Positions 19,270-27,776 of a DNA stretch of 64,000 nucleotides are shown piece after piece. Source of the stretch: Bradyrhizobium sp. CSA207 (lineage in GTDB: Bacteria; Pseudomonadota; Alphaproteobacteria; Rhizobiales; Xanthobacteraceae). How positions within the stretch are numbered: position 1 is the first letter of the stretch; every line of letters starts with the position of its first letter. The notes under the pieces are model-generated. The model was given only the letters and a program-made list of their open reading frames with translations. It did not search any database and was not told the DNA's origin. Made by a program: the position numbers and the translations under genes. The DNA is taken from positions 62,001 to 126,000 of the forward strand of contig NZ_JAACFT010000024.1 of assembly GCF_029051685.1 (NCBI RefSeq). The letters run 5' to 3'.

Positions 19270-19301
19270 AAAGCCCCGCGGCGCGAGCCGCGGGGCTTTT
19301 T
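19270..19301 (+). terminator. Intrinsic terminator after hppA
   Basis: AAAGCCCCGCGG and CCGCGGGGCTTT form a 12-bp perfect stem with a 6-base loop, ending in a run of five T. It begins 22 bases after the hppA stop codon, the clearest Rho-independent terminator in the window. Confidence 0.92.
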
Positions 19302-19355
19302 GTCAGGGGCAGCGCAATCCGGCTGCACGTCAAAACAGGGTTCGACGGTGGAGCT

Positions 19356-19775
19356 TCAGGCTTTCGGCTCCGATCCGTCCACGGTTCTTTGCGCAAATAC
19401 CTCCTTCGCTGCGAACAGGCCGTTGAGGGCAGCCGGGAAGCCGGCATAGACGGCCATCTGCATGAGGATCTCAATAATCTCCTCTCGGCCGAGCCCGACA
19501 TTCAGACCTGCCTCGATATGCACCTTGAGCTGAGGTGCGGCGTTTCCCATGGCCGCGAGCGCCGCGATCGTTGCGATTTCGCGCGAACGGACGTCGAGCC
19601 CGGGCCGTGAGTAGATGTCACCAAATGGAAATTCGAATATATAGGTGGCGAAGTCCGGGGCGATGTCACCAAGCGCCGCCACGACCTTATGGCCGGCCTC
19701 TCCGTCGATCTCAGCGAGTGCGCGGCGACCGCGCTCCAACCGGCTTTCGCCGGCGTTCGGGAAGTGTTGCATCAT
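19356..19775 (-). CDS. Carboxymuconolactone decarboxylase family protein
   Basis: A 139-residue AhpD/CMD-like protein. The core VRSREIATIAALAAMGNAAP followed by LKVHIEAGLNVGLGREEIIE matches the family, with the conserved Glu and His. There is no CxxC pair, so an AhpD-type thiol function is unlikely. It is placed directly behind a MerR-type regulator and its first 65 bases overlap the end of that gene in another frame. This suggests the regulator and enzyme are co-expressed; the substrate is unknown. Confidence 0.82.
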   Translation of the reverse strand: MMQHFPNAGESRLERGRRALAEIDGEAGHKVVAALGDIAPDFATYIFEFPFGDIYSRPGLDVRSREIATIAALAAMGNAAPQLKVHIEAGLNVGLGREEIIEILMQMAVYAGFPAALNGLFAAKEVFAQRTVDGSEPKA

Positions 19776-20139
19776 AATCCTTCATCCTCTGTTCCGTTTC
19801 GGCATAACCGCCGATCTTGGTGTCGAGGACGAGAAGACAGGCATTCAGTTCGTCGACGTGGGCACGCACGCTTTCACGGTGCCGCTCCAGCAGCGCGCGC
19901 CGCTCGGCTTCGGTGCCGCTGCCTCGATCCCGGAGTTCCGCGTAAAGCAGCATGTCCCGGATCGGCATACCAGTCGTCTTCAGTCGGCCGAGAAACTCGA
20001 TCCACACCAGGATCGAGGCATCGTAGTCACGTCGGCTGGATCGATCTCGGTCGGCGTAAGGCAACAGTCCGATCCGCTCGTAGTAGCGGATCGTATGGGC
20101 AGTCAGTCCGGAACGCTTCGCGAGTTCGCCGATCTTCAT
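19711..20139 (-). CDS. MerR-family regulator
   Basis: A 142-residue protein. The N-terminal winged helix reads MKIGELAKRSGLTAHTIRYYERIGLL and is followed by a dimerisation helix and a C-tail. The tail lacks the Cys cluster of metal-sensing members, and its one Cys (DELNACLLVLD) sits in the dimer helix. It most resembles the group regulating small oxidoreductase or CMD genes. It overlaps the downstream CMD gene by 65 bases, unusually long for bacterial overlaps; the last codons may be shorter in the ancestral form. Confidence 0.82.
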   Translation of the reverse strand: MKIGELAKRSGLTAHTIRYYERIGLLPYADRDRSSRRDYDASILVWIEFLGRLKTTGMPIRDMLLYAELRDRGSGTEAERRALLERHRESVRAHVDELNACLLVLDTKIGGYAETEQRMKDYDATLPERRRKPVGARSPRTR

Positions 20140-20374
20140 GCCTGTCTCTCATCACGACGCACGGAAACTACGAGTTCGAGCGCACTCTAAGTCAAGAGAC
20201 ATTTGGGCCTGCCGATGCGAGCTTTTGCGCCGTCGGCAACGCAGCCGTGCCGGAGAGCCGGCTGATCGAGACAATAAGCAAGCAGGCTCCCGTCGGGACG
20301 ATCGGGAGCGACGTTGCACGCACGTTCGGTCGATACGTGCGGTCAAGCCGTCTGGCGCGCCACGACCGAGCGCG

Positions 20375-21376
20375 CTACTGCACGTCCATCTGCAGCCCTT
20401 CCTTCTGGATGATGCCGGCGAACTTCTTCGTCTCGGCGTCCACGAAGTCGGCGAACTGCTGCGGGGTGCCGTAGTCGGCGCGGGCGCCCATCGCGAGGAT
20501 ATTCTTCTTGATGTCGTCGCGCTCGAGCATCGCCTTGACCTGGAGGTTCAGCGCTTCGAGGACCGGAGCGGGGACGCCCTTCGGCAGGAACACGGCGAAC
20601 CACGACGATACGTCAAAATTGGCCAGTTCCGGCGCGCTCTCGCGCATGGTCGGCAGGTTCGGCGCGAGGTCGCTGCGCTCCGGCGTGGTGACGCAGAGGC
20701 CGTTGAGCGTGCCGTTCTGCACCTGTGGCAGGCTCGGATAGAGATTGTCGAACAGGATCTGGATGTCGCCGGCCAGCGCGGCCTGGAGCGCCGGGCCGGC
20801 GCCGCGGAATGGAATGTGCGTCATCTTCAGCCCGGTGAGCTGCAAGAACCAGGCACCGGTGAGGTGAGGGCTCTGGCCGACCCCGGAGGAGGCGTAGCTG
20901 AGCTTGTCCGGGTTGGCCTTGAGGAAGGCGATCAGCTCGGCGATCGACTTGATGCCGGTCTTCGGATGCGCCGAGACGATGTTCGGGATCCGGATCATGT
21001 TGGAGACCGGCTGGAGCTGGTCCTGCTTGTAGTTCAGGTTCTTGAAGATGCTGTAGGCGATCGCGTTCGGACCGGGATTGCCGATCAGGATGGTGTGGCC
21101 GTCAGGCCTGGCGCGGACCACCTCTGCCGTGCCGATCGTGCCGCCGCCGCCGGAGCGGTTTTCCACGACGGCGGATTGTCCCCAGGCAGTTTGCAGATGG
21201 GCGGCCAGCAGCCGGCCCATCACGTCAGTCGAACCGCCGGCCGCGGCCGGCACGACGATGCGCACGTTCTCGGTGGGCTTCCAGTCAGCAAGACTCGCGC
21301 GCGGCAGGACGGCCGCTGCCGAAAGGCCGGCGACACCGGTGAGTATGCGACGACGGGACATCAAAGTTTTGGGCAC
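20375..21376 (-). CDS. TctC/Bug-family periplasmic substrate-binding protein
   Basis: A 333-residue secreted binding protein of the tripartite tricarboxylate (TTT) type. An N-terminal export signal SRRRILTGVAGLSAAAVLP has a twin-Arg look. The mature part shows VRIVVPAAAGGSTDVMGRLL and VVENRSGGGGTIGTAEVVRA, the standard Bug motifs for carboxylate ligands. GTG at 21376 is chosen as start because GGGGAG lies nine bases before it; the ATG at 21361 lacks a ribosome site. No TctA/TctB membrane genes are adjacent, as is common for orphan Bug proteins. Confidence 0.88.
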   Translation of the reverse strand: MPKTLMSRRRILTGVAGLSAAAVLPRASLADWKPTENVRIVVPAAAGGSTDVMGRLLAAHLQTAWGQSAVVENRSGGGGTIGTAEVVRARPDGHTILIGNPGPNAIAYSIFKNLNYKQDQLQPVSNMIRIPNIVSAHPKTGIKSIAELIAFLKANPDKLSYASSGVGQSPHLTGAWFLQLTGLKMTHIPFRGAGPALQAALAGDIQILFDNLYPSLPQVQNGTLNGLCVTTPERSDLAPNLPTMRESAPELANFDVSSWFAVFLPKGVPAPVLEALNLQVKAMLERDDIKKNILAMGARADYGTPQQFADFVDAETKKFAGIIQKEGLQMDVQ

Positions 21377-21473
21377 GAATCCACTCCCCAGCTTCTTGCT
21401 TTGCAGCGAGCGTAGGGAACGCCGCGTGCGACGGCAAGTCGGGCGGGGCGGCACGACGCCGCAGGCTGATGGC

Positions 21474-21950
21474 TCAGTTAAAGCTGAGCAGCTTGAAGAT
21501 GGGTGTGAGGTAACTCATCTCCTGGCCCGACGTTGGCGTCGTCCGGCTGATGAAGTCGAAGATCTTGCCGTCCTGGAGGCCATAATTCGCAAGCCGGCGC
21601 ACACGCCGGTTCTTGTCGAAATAGACCGCGATGACGCGCTGGTCGACCACCTTCTGGTTCATGAAGGCCACCATGCGCTCCGAGCGCTGCGAGATGTAGT
21701 AAAACACCTCGCCGTCGAGCGTCGCGACGGTGGAGGGCGTGCCCATCACGATCAGCACCTGATCCTGGCTTGCACCGATCGGGATCTGCTCGAGCGCGCC
21801 GGGCGGCAGGATGTAGCCCTTCTGGAATTGCTCGCCGGTGCACCCCGCGAGCGCCGTCCCGATCACGGCTGCGGCCACGACCACGCGCCACCGCGCAACA
21901 AGGCCGCAGCGCTTGTCCGCGCGCTGGCTGTTCTGATTAGCTATCGTCAT
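21474..21950 (-). CDS. bamE: Outer-membrane assembly lipoprotein BamE
   Basis: A 158-residue SmpA/OmlA protein of the BAM complex that inserts beta-barrel proteins. A signal peptide ends in the lipobox LAGC (IGTALAGCTGEQFQKGYILP). The domain contains IPIGASQDQVLIVMGTPSTV followed by an FYYISQR strand, as in BamE. ATG at 21950 is the natural start ahead of the signal peptide. It is divergent from the cytochrome bc1 chaperone gene, with 98 bases between starts. Confidence 0.92.
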   Translation of the reverse strand: MTIANQNSQRADKRCGLVARWRVVVAAAVIGTALAGCTGEQFQKGYILPPGALEQIPIGASQDQVLIVMGTPSTVATLDGEVFYYISQRSERMVAFMNQKVVDQRVIAVYFDKNRRVRRLANYGLQDGKIFDFISRTTPTSGQEMSYLTPIFKLLSFN

Positions 21951-22048
21951 TGCGGAACCGATTCCGTCCCCTTGCGTCGCGCGAGGCGCTGAAGTACCGG
22001 GCGGAGGCTCAGAATGCAACACGCGCGCGCCCGCTTGCGGAAACCACA

Positions 22049-22600
22049 ATGCTTTGGCCGTTCAATCACTTCAGGAAACCCCGGCTCGCCCCGCGCGGCA
22101 CCATTGAGGCCATCTATGGCATGATCGTGACCCAGGCGCGAGAACCTATATTTTACCGCGACTTGGGCGTGCCGGATACGGTTAACGGGCGTTTCGACCT
22201 GTTGCTGCTGCATTTGTGGCTGTTGCTGCGACGCCTGCGCACTGTTTCGGGCGGTGCGGAGCTGTCACAGGTGCTGTTCGACCGCTTTTGCGAGGACATG
22301 GACGACAATCTGCGCGAGATGGGCGTCGGCGACCAAACCGTGCCGAAGCGGATGCGGGCCTTCGGCGAGGCCTTTTATGGCCGGGCGAAGGCCTATGACG
22401 AGGCGATGGAGGATGGCGGCGAGGCGCTGGCAACGGCCATCTGCAAGAATATCTTGAATGGTGCTGGAATGGATCAGGCGCGGCAGCTGGCGGCTTACGC
22501 CCAGGCAACGGGGGGCGATCTGGCCCGGACCAGTGAGGTGGCGCTTCTGGACGCCACCTTTGCGTTTCCACCGGCGCTTCCCGAGGATGTCACGCCATGA
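22049..22600 (+). CDS. Ubiquinol-cytochrome c chaperone family protein (CBP3-like)
   Basis: A 183-residue protein starting MLWPFNHFRKPRLAPRG. The core GTIEAIYGMIVTQAREPIFY and FDLLLLHLWLLLRRLR matches the Ubiq_cyt_C_chap family, the bacterial relatives of mitochondrial Cbp3 that help cytochrome b assembly. It overlaps the next gene in ATGA. The bamE / chaperone / DUF177 / plsX / fabH arrangement is typical of this order. Confidence 0.88.
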   Translation: MLWPFNHFRKPRLAPRGTIEAIYGMIVTQAREPIFYRDLGVPDTVNGRFDLLLLHLWLLLRRLRTVSGGAELSQVLFDRFCEDMDDNLREMGVGDQTVPKRMRAFGEAFYGRAKAYDEAMEDGGEALATAICKNILNGAGMDQARQLAAYAQATGGDLARTSEVALLDATFAFPPALPEDVTP

Positions 22601-23160
22601 ACCGACCCACTGCCGGACCAGACCCTTGGCGGGTCCCCATTACCGTCGCACACGTCCCCGACACCGGCCTGCATCGCAAGCTCGAGGCTTCCGCCGCCGA
22701 GCGGCGGGCGATGGCTGAACTCGCCGGGCTGCGCGAGATCCTGTCCGCCCAGGCCGCCTTTGACGTCACGCCGAAAAGCGGAGGCCGCGTCCATGTCACG
22801 GGGTACGTGCGGGCCCGAGTCGGCCAGACCTGCGTGGTGACGCTCGATCCGATCGAGAACGAGATCGACGAGGAGATCGACCTGATGTTCGCGCCTGAAG
22901 CCGAGGTGCGGCGGTTGGCCGACCTGATCGAGGAGGGGCAGGACAACGAGGAGCCGCCCGAAATTGCCGATCCGCCGGAGGCGATCGTTGGCGGCGTCAT
23001 CGACCTTGGCCGGCTCGCCACCGATGCCCTGTTCCTGGCGATCGATCCCTATCCGCGCAAGTCCGGCGCAGTGTTCGAGGCTGAGGTCACGACCTCCGAT
23101 CCCGGGGATCATCCGTTCGCAGTGCTAAAAGCGCTTCAGGACAAGAAGAAAGACGAATAG
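22597..23160 (+). CDS. DUF177 (YceD-like) protein
   Basis: A 187-residue acidic protein. The centre GRVHVTGYVRARVGQTCVVTLDPIEN and the acidic loop EIDEEIDLMFAPEAEVRRL fit DUF177/YceD, linked to 23S rRNA and ribosome biogenesis in other bacteria. The C-terminal part has GGVIDLGRLATDALFLAIDPYP. It is coupled by a four-base overlap to the chaperone gene upstream and precedes plsX, a conserved neighbour. Confidence 0.85.
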   Translation: MNRPTAGPDPWRVPITVAHVPDTGLHRKLEASAAERRAMAELAGLREILSAQAAFDVTPKSGGRVHVTGYVRARVGQTCVVTLDPIENEIDEEIDLMFAPEAEVRRLADLIEEGQDNEEPPEIADPPEAIVGGVIDLGRLATDALFLAIDPYPRKSGAVFEAEVTTSDPGDHPFAVLKALQDKKKDE

Positions 23161-23460
23161 GCGGCCATTCCGGGCAGGGTCGTTTCTGCGACGGGACGCG
23201 AAGCGTTTGCCTCGATGGTTTGAGAGACTGGCTTATCCGTTTGTTTTATATGCATTTTGCCGCAAATCTGGCATCGTGGACCGGATCGCCCCGAATGCAA
23301 AAGGCTGGGGGCAAGAGGTTGTTTCGGGATGACAAAACGCTATTGTCGCGCCCCGGTCGGGGCGCAGCGTGGCGCTTTCGCCGATCGCCATATCCATGGC
23401 GAATCCATTTCGCGGTCCCGCTAGTTGACGACCGCATCAGACCAGGTTTCCAGGACTTTT
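23161..23460 (+). other. 300-base gap before plsX
   Basis: No convincing gene is seen. A short GC hairpin, GCGCCCC-GGTC-GGGGCGC, lies near 23348-23367 and could be a transcript end or leader structure. The 60 bases before plsX hold no clear promoter hexamers by eye. Confidence 0.4.
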
Positions 23461-24522
23461 ATGCCAAGTAAGGTTCGCATCGCGCTTGACGCCATGGGGG
23501 GCGATGTCGGCGCCGCCGTGGTCATTCCAGGCGCCGCCATCTCGCTCGGCAGGCACCGCGAGACCGAATTCCTGCTGGTCGGCGACCGCGCCAAAATCGA
23601 GCCCGAGCTCGAGAAGCACCCCGCGCTCAAGGCCGCCTCCAGGATCGTCCATACTGACGTTGCCGTCAGCATGGAGGACAAGCCGAGCCAGGCGCTGCGC
23701 CGCGGCCGCAAGACCTCCTCGATGTGGCTCGCCATCGACGCGGTGAAGAAGGGCGAGGCGGATGTCGCGGTCTCCGCCGGCAACACCGGCGCGCTGATGG
23801 CGATGGCACGCTTCAACCTGCGTACACTGCGGGGCATCGACCGTCCGGCGATCACCGCGATATGGCCGACGATGCGCGGCGATTCCGTCGTGCTCGACCT
23901 CGGCGCCACCATCGGCGGCGATGCGCACCATCTGGTTTCGCTCGCTGTGATGGGCGCAGCGATGGCGAGCGTGCTGTTCAACAAGCCGCGTCCTACCGTC
24001 GGCCTGCTCAATATCGGCGTCGAGGAGATCAAGGGTCACGAGGAGATCCGCGAGGCCGCGGAAATCCTGCGTGCAATGAACCTGCCGCAGCTCGATTATA
24101 TCGGCTTCGTCGAGGGCGACGGCATTGGCAAGGGGCTGGCCGACGTCATCGTCAGCGAGGGCTTCAACGGCAACATCGCGCTCAAGGCCGCCGAGGGAAC
24201 CGCGCGGCAGATCGCGGCATTGCTCCGTGACGAGATGCGCAAAAGCTGGATGTCGAGGATCGGCTATCTCTTTGCACGCCGCGCCTTCCAGACCCTGCGT
24301 GAGAGAATGGACCCCAACAAGTCCAATGGCGGCGTGTTCCTGGGATTGAACGGGGTGGTGGTCAAGAGCCACGGCGGAACCAACGCCGAAGGCTTTGCCT
24401 ATGCAATCGATGTTGGCTATGAAATGGTCAAATTCGATCTCCTGAACAAGATCAATCAGATGCTCAACCGCGACGGAGGTGCGCTTAGTTCCGCGCCAAC
24501 CGCGCAGGAGGCTGTTTCGTGA
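23461..24522 (+). CDS. plsX: Phosphate acyltransferase PlsX
   Basis: A 353-residue enzyme converting acyl-ACP to acyl-phosphate, the first step of phospholipid synthesis in the PlsX/PlsY route. Motifs: VRIALDAMGGDVGAAVVIPG at the N-terminus, SAGNTGALMA, VGLLNIGVEEIKGHEEIREA and GFNGNIALKAAEGTA. ATG at 23461 (MPSKVRIALD) fits the family start. The stop overlaps the fabH start codon, so the two lipid genes are translationally coupled. Confidence 0.96.
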   Translation: MPSKVRIALDAMGGDVGAAVVIPGAAISLGRHRETEFLLVGDRAKIEPELEKHPALKAASRIVHTDVAVSMEDKPSQALRRGRKTSSMWLAIDAVKKGEADVAVSAGNTGALMAMARFNLRTLRGIDRPAITAIWPTMRGDSVVLDLGATIGGDAHHLVSLAVMGAAMASVLFNKPRPTVGLLNIGVEEIKGHEEIREAAEILRAMNLPQLDYIGFVEGDGIGKGLADVIVSEGFNGNIALKAAEGTARQIAALLRDEMRKSWMSRIGYLFARRAFQTLRERMDPNKSNGGVFLGLNGVVVKSHGGTNAEGFAYAIDVGYEMVKFDLLNKINQMLNRDGGALSSAPTAQEAVS

Positions 24523-25499
24523 CCAAAATTCGTTCGGTCGTGCTGGGCTGCGGCGCCTATCTGCCGGAGCAGGTGGTGACCAATGCCGAATTGGCGACGC
24601 GCATCGACACGTCCGACGAGTGGATCGTGCAGCGCACCGGCATCCGTCAGCGGCACATCGCGGCCGACGGCGAGTTCACCTCGCATCTGGCGATCAAGGC
24701 GGCGCAGGCCGCGCTCACCGATGCCGGCGTGGACGCGCAGTCGATCGAGCTGATCGTGCTCGCGACCTCGACGCCGGACAACACGTTCCCTGCAACCGCC
24801 GTTGCCGTGCAGCACGCGCTCGGCATCAACCATGGCGTGGCGTTCGATCTCCAGGCGGTGTGTTCGGGTTTCGTGTTTGCGCTCGCCACCGCCGACAATT
24901 TCCTGCGCACCGGCACCTACAAGCGTGCGCTGGTAATCGGCGCCGAGACCTTCTCGCGCATCCTCGACTGGAACGATCGCGGCACCTGCGTGCTGTTCGG
25001 CGACGGTGCCGGCGCGGTCGTGCTGGAAGCGCAGGAGCAGCCGGGCAAAGCCGCGACCGATCGCGGCGTGGTGACCACGCATCTGCGTTCGGACGGCCGG
25101 CACAAGGCAAAGTTGTTCGTCGACGGCGGGCCGTCCTCGACCCAGACTGTCGGTCATCTGCGCATGGAGGGCCGCGAGGTCTTCAAGCACGCGGTTGGCA
25201 TGATCACCGACGTGATCGTCGACGCCTTCGAGGCGACCGGGCTCAATGCCGAAAGCATCGACTGGTTCGTGCCGCACCAGGCCAACAAGCGAATCATCGA
25301 CGCCTCCGCGCACAAGCTGCATATCGCGCCGCAGAAGGTGGTGCTGACGGTCGACCGTCACGGCAACACCTCGGCGGCCTCGATCCCGCTGGCGCTGTCG
25401 GTGGCGCGCAAGGACGGCCGCATCAAGCGCGGCGACCTGGTTCTGCTGGAAGCGATGGGCGGCGGCTTCACCTGGGGTTCGGCGCTGGTGCGCTGGTAA
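24519..25499 (+). CDS. fabH: 3-oxoacyl-ACP synthase III
   Basis: A 326-residue KAS III that starts fatty-acid synthesis by condensing acetyl-CoA with malonyl-ACP. The catalytic triad is visible: Cys115 in DLQAVCSGFVFAL, His in FVPHQANKR and Asn in RHGNTSAASIP. It begins at a GTG that overlaps the plsX stop (GTGA). Length is normal for the family. Confidence 0.96.
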   Translation: MTKIRSVVLGCGAYLPEQVVTNAELATRIDTSDEWIVQRTGIRQRHIAADGEFTSHLAIKAAQAALTDAGVDAQSIELIVLATSTPDNTFPATAVAVQHALGINHGVAFDLQAVCSGFVFALATADNFLRTGTYKRALVIGAETFSRILDWNDRGTCVLFGDGAGAVVLEAQEQPGKAATDRGVVTTHLRSDGRHKAKLFVDGGPSSTQTVGHLRMEGREVFKHAVGMITDVIVDAFEATGLNAESIDWFVPHQANKRIIDASAHKLHIAPQKVVLTVDRHGNTSAASIPLALSVARKDGRIKRGDLVLLEAMGGGFTWGSALVRW

Positions 25500-25632
25500 G
25501 CCACAGTCGATAAAATTTTGCCCGAATCAGCGACGATTATCGATGCGTCTGCATTGATGAGCGGTGTTGACCGCAGTATCGTAACCTCATAATTTCAGAC
25601 AACAATTGTTCGCCGTGATGTGGGGCAGGGCG

Positions 25633-25974
25633 ATGACCGATACAAGCAAAACCGTAACGCGTGTTGATCTGTGCGAAGCCGTCTACCAGAAGGTAGGCCT
25701 GTCGCGCACGGAATCGTCCGCGTTCGTGGAACTCGTGTTGAAGGAGATCACCGACTGCCTGGAGAAGGGCGAGACGGTGAAATTGTCCTCGTTCGGCTCC
25801 TTCATGGTGCGAAAGAAAGGCCAGCGCATCGGCCGCAACCCGAAGACCGGCACCGAGGTGCCGATCTCGCCGCGCCGGGTGATGGTGTTCAAGCCATCCG
25901 CGATCCTGAAGCAACGCATCAACGCCCAGCACCGCACCAATGGCGACGGCAGCAAGGTACAACCGGAGGCGTAA
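25633..25974 (+). CDS. ihfA: Integration host factor subunit alpha
   Basis: A 113-residue HU/IHF-type DNA-bending protein. It has the N-terminal helices TRVDLCEAVYQKVGLSRTES and the DNA-clamping arm GRNPKTGTEVPISPRRV. ATG at 25633 (MTDTSKT) is chosen; upstream in-frame codons are leader. It works as a heterodimer with IHF beta. The short basic/acidic C-tail beyond residue 98 is usual in alphaproteobacteria. It precedes a MerR-type gene, a conserved pair. Confidence 0.95.
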   Translation: MTDTSKTVTRVDLCEAVYQKVGLSRTESSAFVELVLKEITDCLEKGETVKLSSFGSFMVRKKGQRIGRNPKTGTEVPISPRRVMVFKPSAILKQRINAQHRTNGDGSKVQPEA

Positions 25975-25998
25975 CCGCCCTCGCAAAGGATTTTGCAT

Positions 25999-26574
25999 TT
26001 GGACAAGGCGCCGGATGCGTTCCGCACCATCAGCGAAGTAGCGCAGGAACTCGACATTCCGCAGCACGTGCTGCGGTTCTGGGAGACCCGATTCGCCCAG
26101 ATCAAGCCGATGAAGCGCAGCGGCGGCCGCCGCTACTATCGCCCCGACGACGTCGACCTGCTCAAGGGCATCCGCCGTCTCCTCTACGGGGAGGGCTACA
26201 CCATCCGCGGGGTGCAGCGGATCCTCAAAGAGCACGGCATCAAGTCGGTGCAGGGCCTGGCCGATAGCTCGGCCGCCGTCTCGTTCGGGGCGATCGAGGA
26301 CGCCATCGGACATAGCCTGCTGGAGCCCGAGGGAGAGACGGGCGTCCGCGGCACCCTCGACACCGACGATGACGATTACCAGGGCGAGGAAGCGGAAGGC
26401 ATCGACTTCCGCTTTTCAGAGACCGACGACGAGGAAATCCTCACCACCTACCGCAAGGGCGGCACCGCACCGCCGGCCGGGCCCAGCGCCCTCGACCGGG
26501 AACGGCTGGGACGGGCGCTCGGCGACCTCGTTGCCTGCCGGGAGATGCTGGACTTGGCGCTGAAGGACGGCTGA
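25999..26574 (+). CDS. MerR-family regulator downstream of ihfA
   Basis: A 191-residue protein with an N-terminal MerR helix-turn-helix: FRTISEVAQELDIPQHVLRF and SGGRRYYRPDDVDLLKGIRR. The C-terminal half is acidic and low-complexity (DTDDDDYQGEEAEG) with no metal-binding Cys. TTG at 25999 is preferred over a TTG at 25993 because AAAGGA lies eight bases upstream of it. This conserved ihfA neighbour has no assigned regulon. Confidence 0.88.
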   Translation: MDKAPDAFRTISEVAQELDIPQHVLRFWETRFAQIKPMKRSGGRRYYRPDDVDLLKGIRRLLYGEGYTIRGVQRILKEHGIKSVQGLADSSAAVSFGAIEDAIGHSLLEPEGETGVRGTLDTDDDDYQGEEAEGIDFRFSETDDEEILTTYRKGGTAPPAGPSALDRERLGRALGDLVACREMLDLALKDG

Positions 26575-26679
26575 CGCCGCATTCCGTCGTCTTTACGGTG
26601 AGTTCCGGAGATTTGAGCCGTCACCAATTTGGTATCGCTCCTTGCGCAAAGCGGCGATCCTAGCTAATGGAACGGCATT

Positions 26680-26757
26680 CGGAGCGTGGCGCAGCCCGGT
26701 TAGCGCACTAGTCTGGGAGACTAGGGGTCGGAGGTTCAAATCCTCTCGCTCCGACCA
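26680..26757 (+). tRNA. tRNA-Pro (anticodon GGG)
   Basis: A complete 78-base cloverleaf with encoded CCA. The acceptor stem CGGAGCG (26680-26686) pairs with CGCTCCG (26747-26753). The anticodon stem CTAGT/ACTAG encloses the loop CTGGGAG with anticodon GGG at 26715-26717. The T arm has the GGTTCAAATC loop. It reads proline CCC/CCU codons. It marks the end of the conserved segment; accessory DNA follows. Confidence 0.95.
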
Positions 26758-26914
26758 ATTTTAAGAAGCATTACAATCGCTTGGCGAACTAGCCTCGGTT
26801 TCCAAACTAGGGCGGTTTTCCTTTTCCAAATCGCAGGGATGCCTTACCGAGCCCTTGGCTTGTTGCACAGATGATCGCCTTGCGGCGCCGGTTGCCATTG
26901 TTCCGGATCAGGTC

Positions 26915-27187
26915 CTAGCGCATCCGATGGACGAACCGATGTCCCGGGGCAAAGCCCGAAGCGCCGGGATGCCCGCGCAAGCTACCGTGCGCTCTCATCA
27001 AGTGACCCGGCGCATAGCCGGATGCGCCCAGATGTCCAGCGACGGATCCATGCGCGCGGAACTCTTGCCCGGGAGCGAAAGCTGAAGCTCCGAAGCTGGC
27101 TCCGCCACCCATGCTACGCGCATCGGCAGTCGATGCGGATGCGAGAAGCAGGCCGGCCACAGCCGCGAACATTGCGATTTTCGTCAT
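26915..27187 (-). CDS. Small secreted protein with 21-residue tandem repeats
   Basis: A 90-residue product. A signal peptide MTKIAMFAAVAGLLLASAS ends near ADA-RS. The mature part is made of imperfect tandem units of about 21 residues: GASAFAPGQEFRAHGSVAGH, GASGYAPGHLMRAHGSLRGH, then a partial GASGFAPGHRFVHRM. Each unit carries G-A-S-x-aromatic-A-P-G and later H/R residues, so the mature protein is Gly/Ala/His-rich. ATG at 27187 starts the signal peptide. No family is recognised; a periplasmic metal- or surface-binding role is only a guess. Confidence 0.65.
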   Translation of the reverse strand: MTKIAMFAAVAGLLLASASTADARSMGGGASFGASAFAPGQEFRAHGSVAGHLGASGYAPGHLMRAHGSLRGHPGASGFAPGHRFVHRMR

Positions 27188-27776
27188 TGTTGCCCCTCCG
27201 TTTCCTTGTCTCCCATTGCCACGCCGGTCTCTCGGCGCAGTTCGTGGGAATGATAAAAACGAGGGGGGACCCTTTTGTTCAAAGGGGCAACGCGCGGTTG
27301 CAACGCAGCATGCCGGGCGGGTTAGCCAGCGGGTCGAACGCACGCACCCCGATGCGGAATTCGCGTCATGGGCCGGTCGCCGCCAGCGCGGATGCGAGCC
27401 GGGCGCGTCGGCCTTGAATTGGCATGCTAGTCTTAGTCTAGTTTAGTGACGGCGTACGGCATTCTGCGCCACAGGGGGCGGCGCGCTCGAACATCAGCGC
27501 TAGGGTATGAAGTAGAGACCCTCAAAAAATCCTTCGGAAACTTAGGGCGCGCATCGCCGCGGCGCGAAGTCTATGAGCTTTAGTCGAAGCCGGCTTTTTT
27601 AGTTGCAATCTCTTGTTTTCTGACTGAAAACCCTCGCTCTCGATCAGCAGCGCTCAGTTCATTGCTGCAGATTTTCTCACAGTCTCTTTCAAAGGCTATG
27701 TCCCATCGCTCGCCCGGCGGCGGTTCGGCCCCTTCATTGCGCCGCGTGGATTGTTGCTCTCATTAGATTTCGACGG
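27188..27776. other. Gene-free stretch of about 590 bases
   Basis: I see no supportable gene. Third-position bias typical of coding DNA here is absent and the GC drops in places (for example around 27520-27680). A short self-complementary AGCCGGCT followed by five T near 27587-27600 could end a transcript on the plus strand. The region may be debris at the edge of the accessory block. Confidence 0.4.

Noticed and set aside
26731..26757. tRNA-Pro 3' end as attachment site of the truncated integrase
   Set aside because: I could not find a second copy of the tRNA 3' sequence near 40600-42000.
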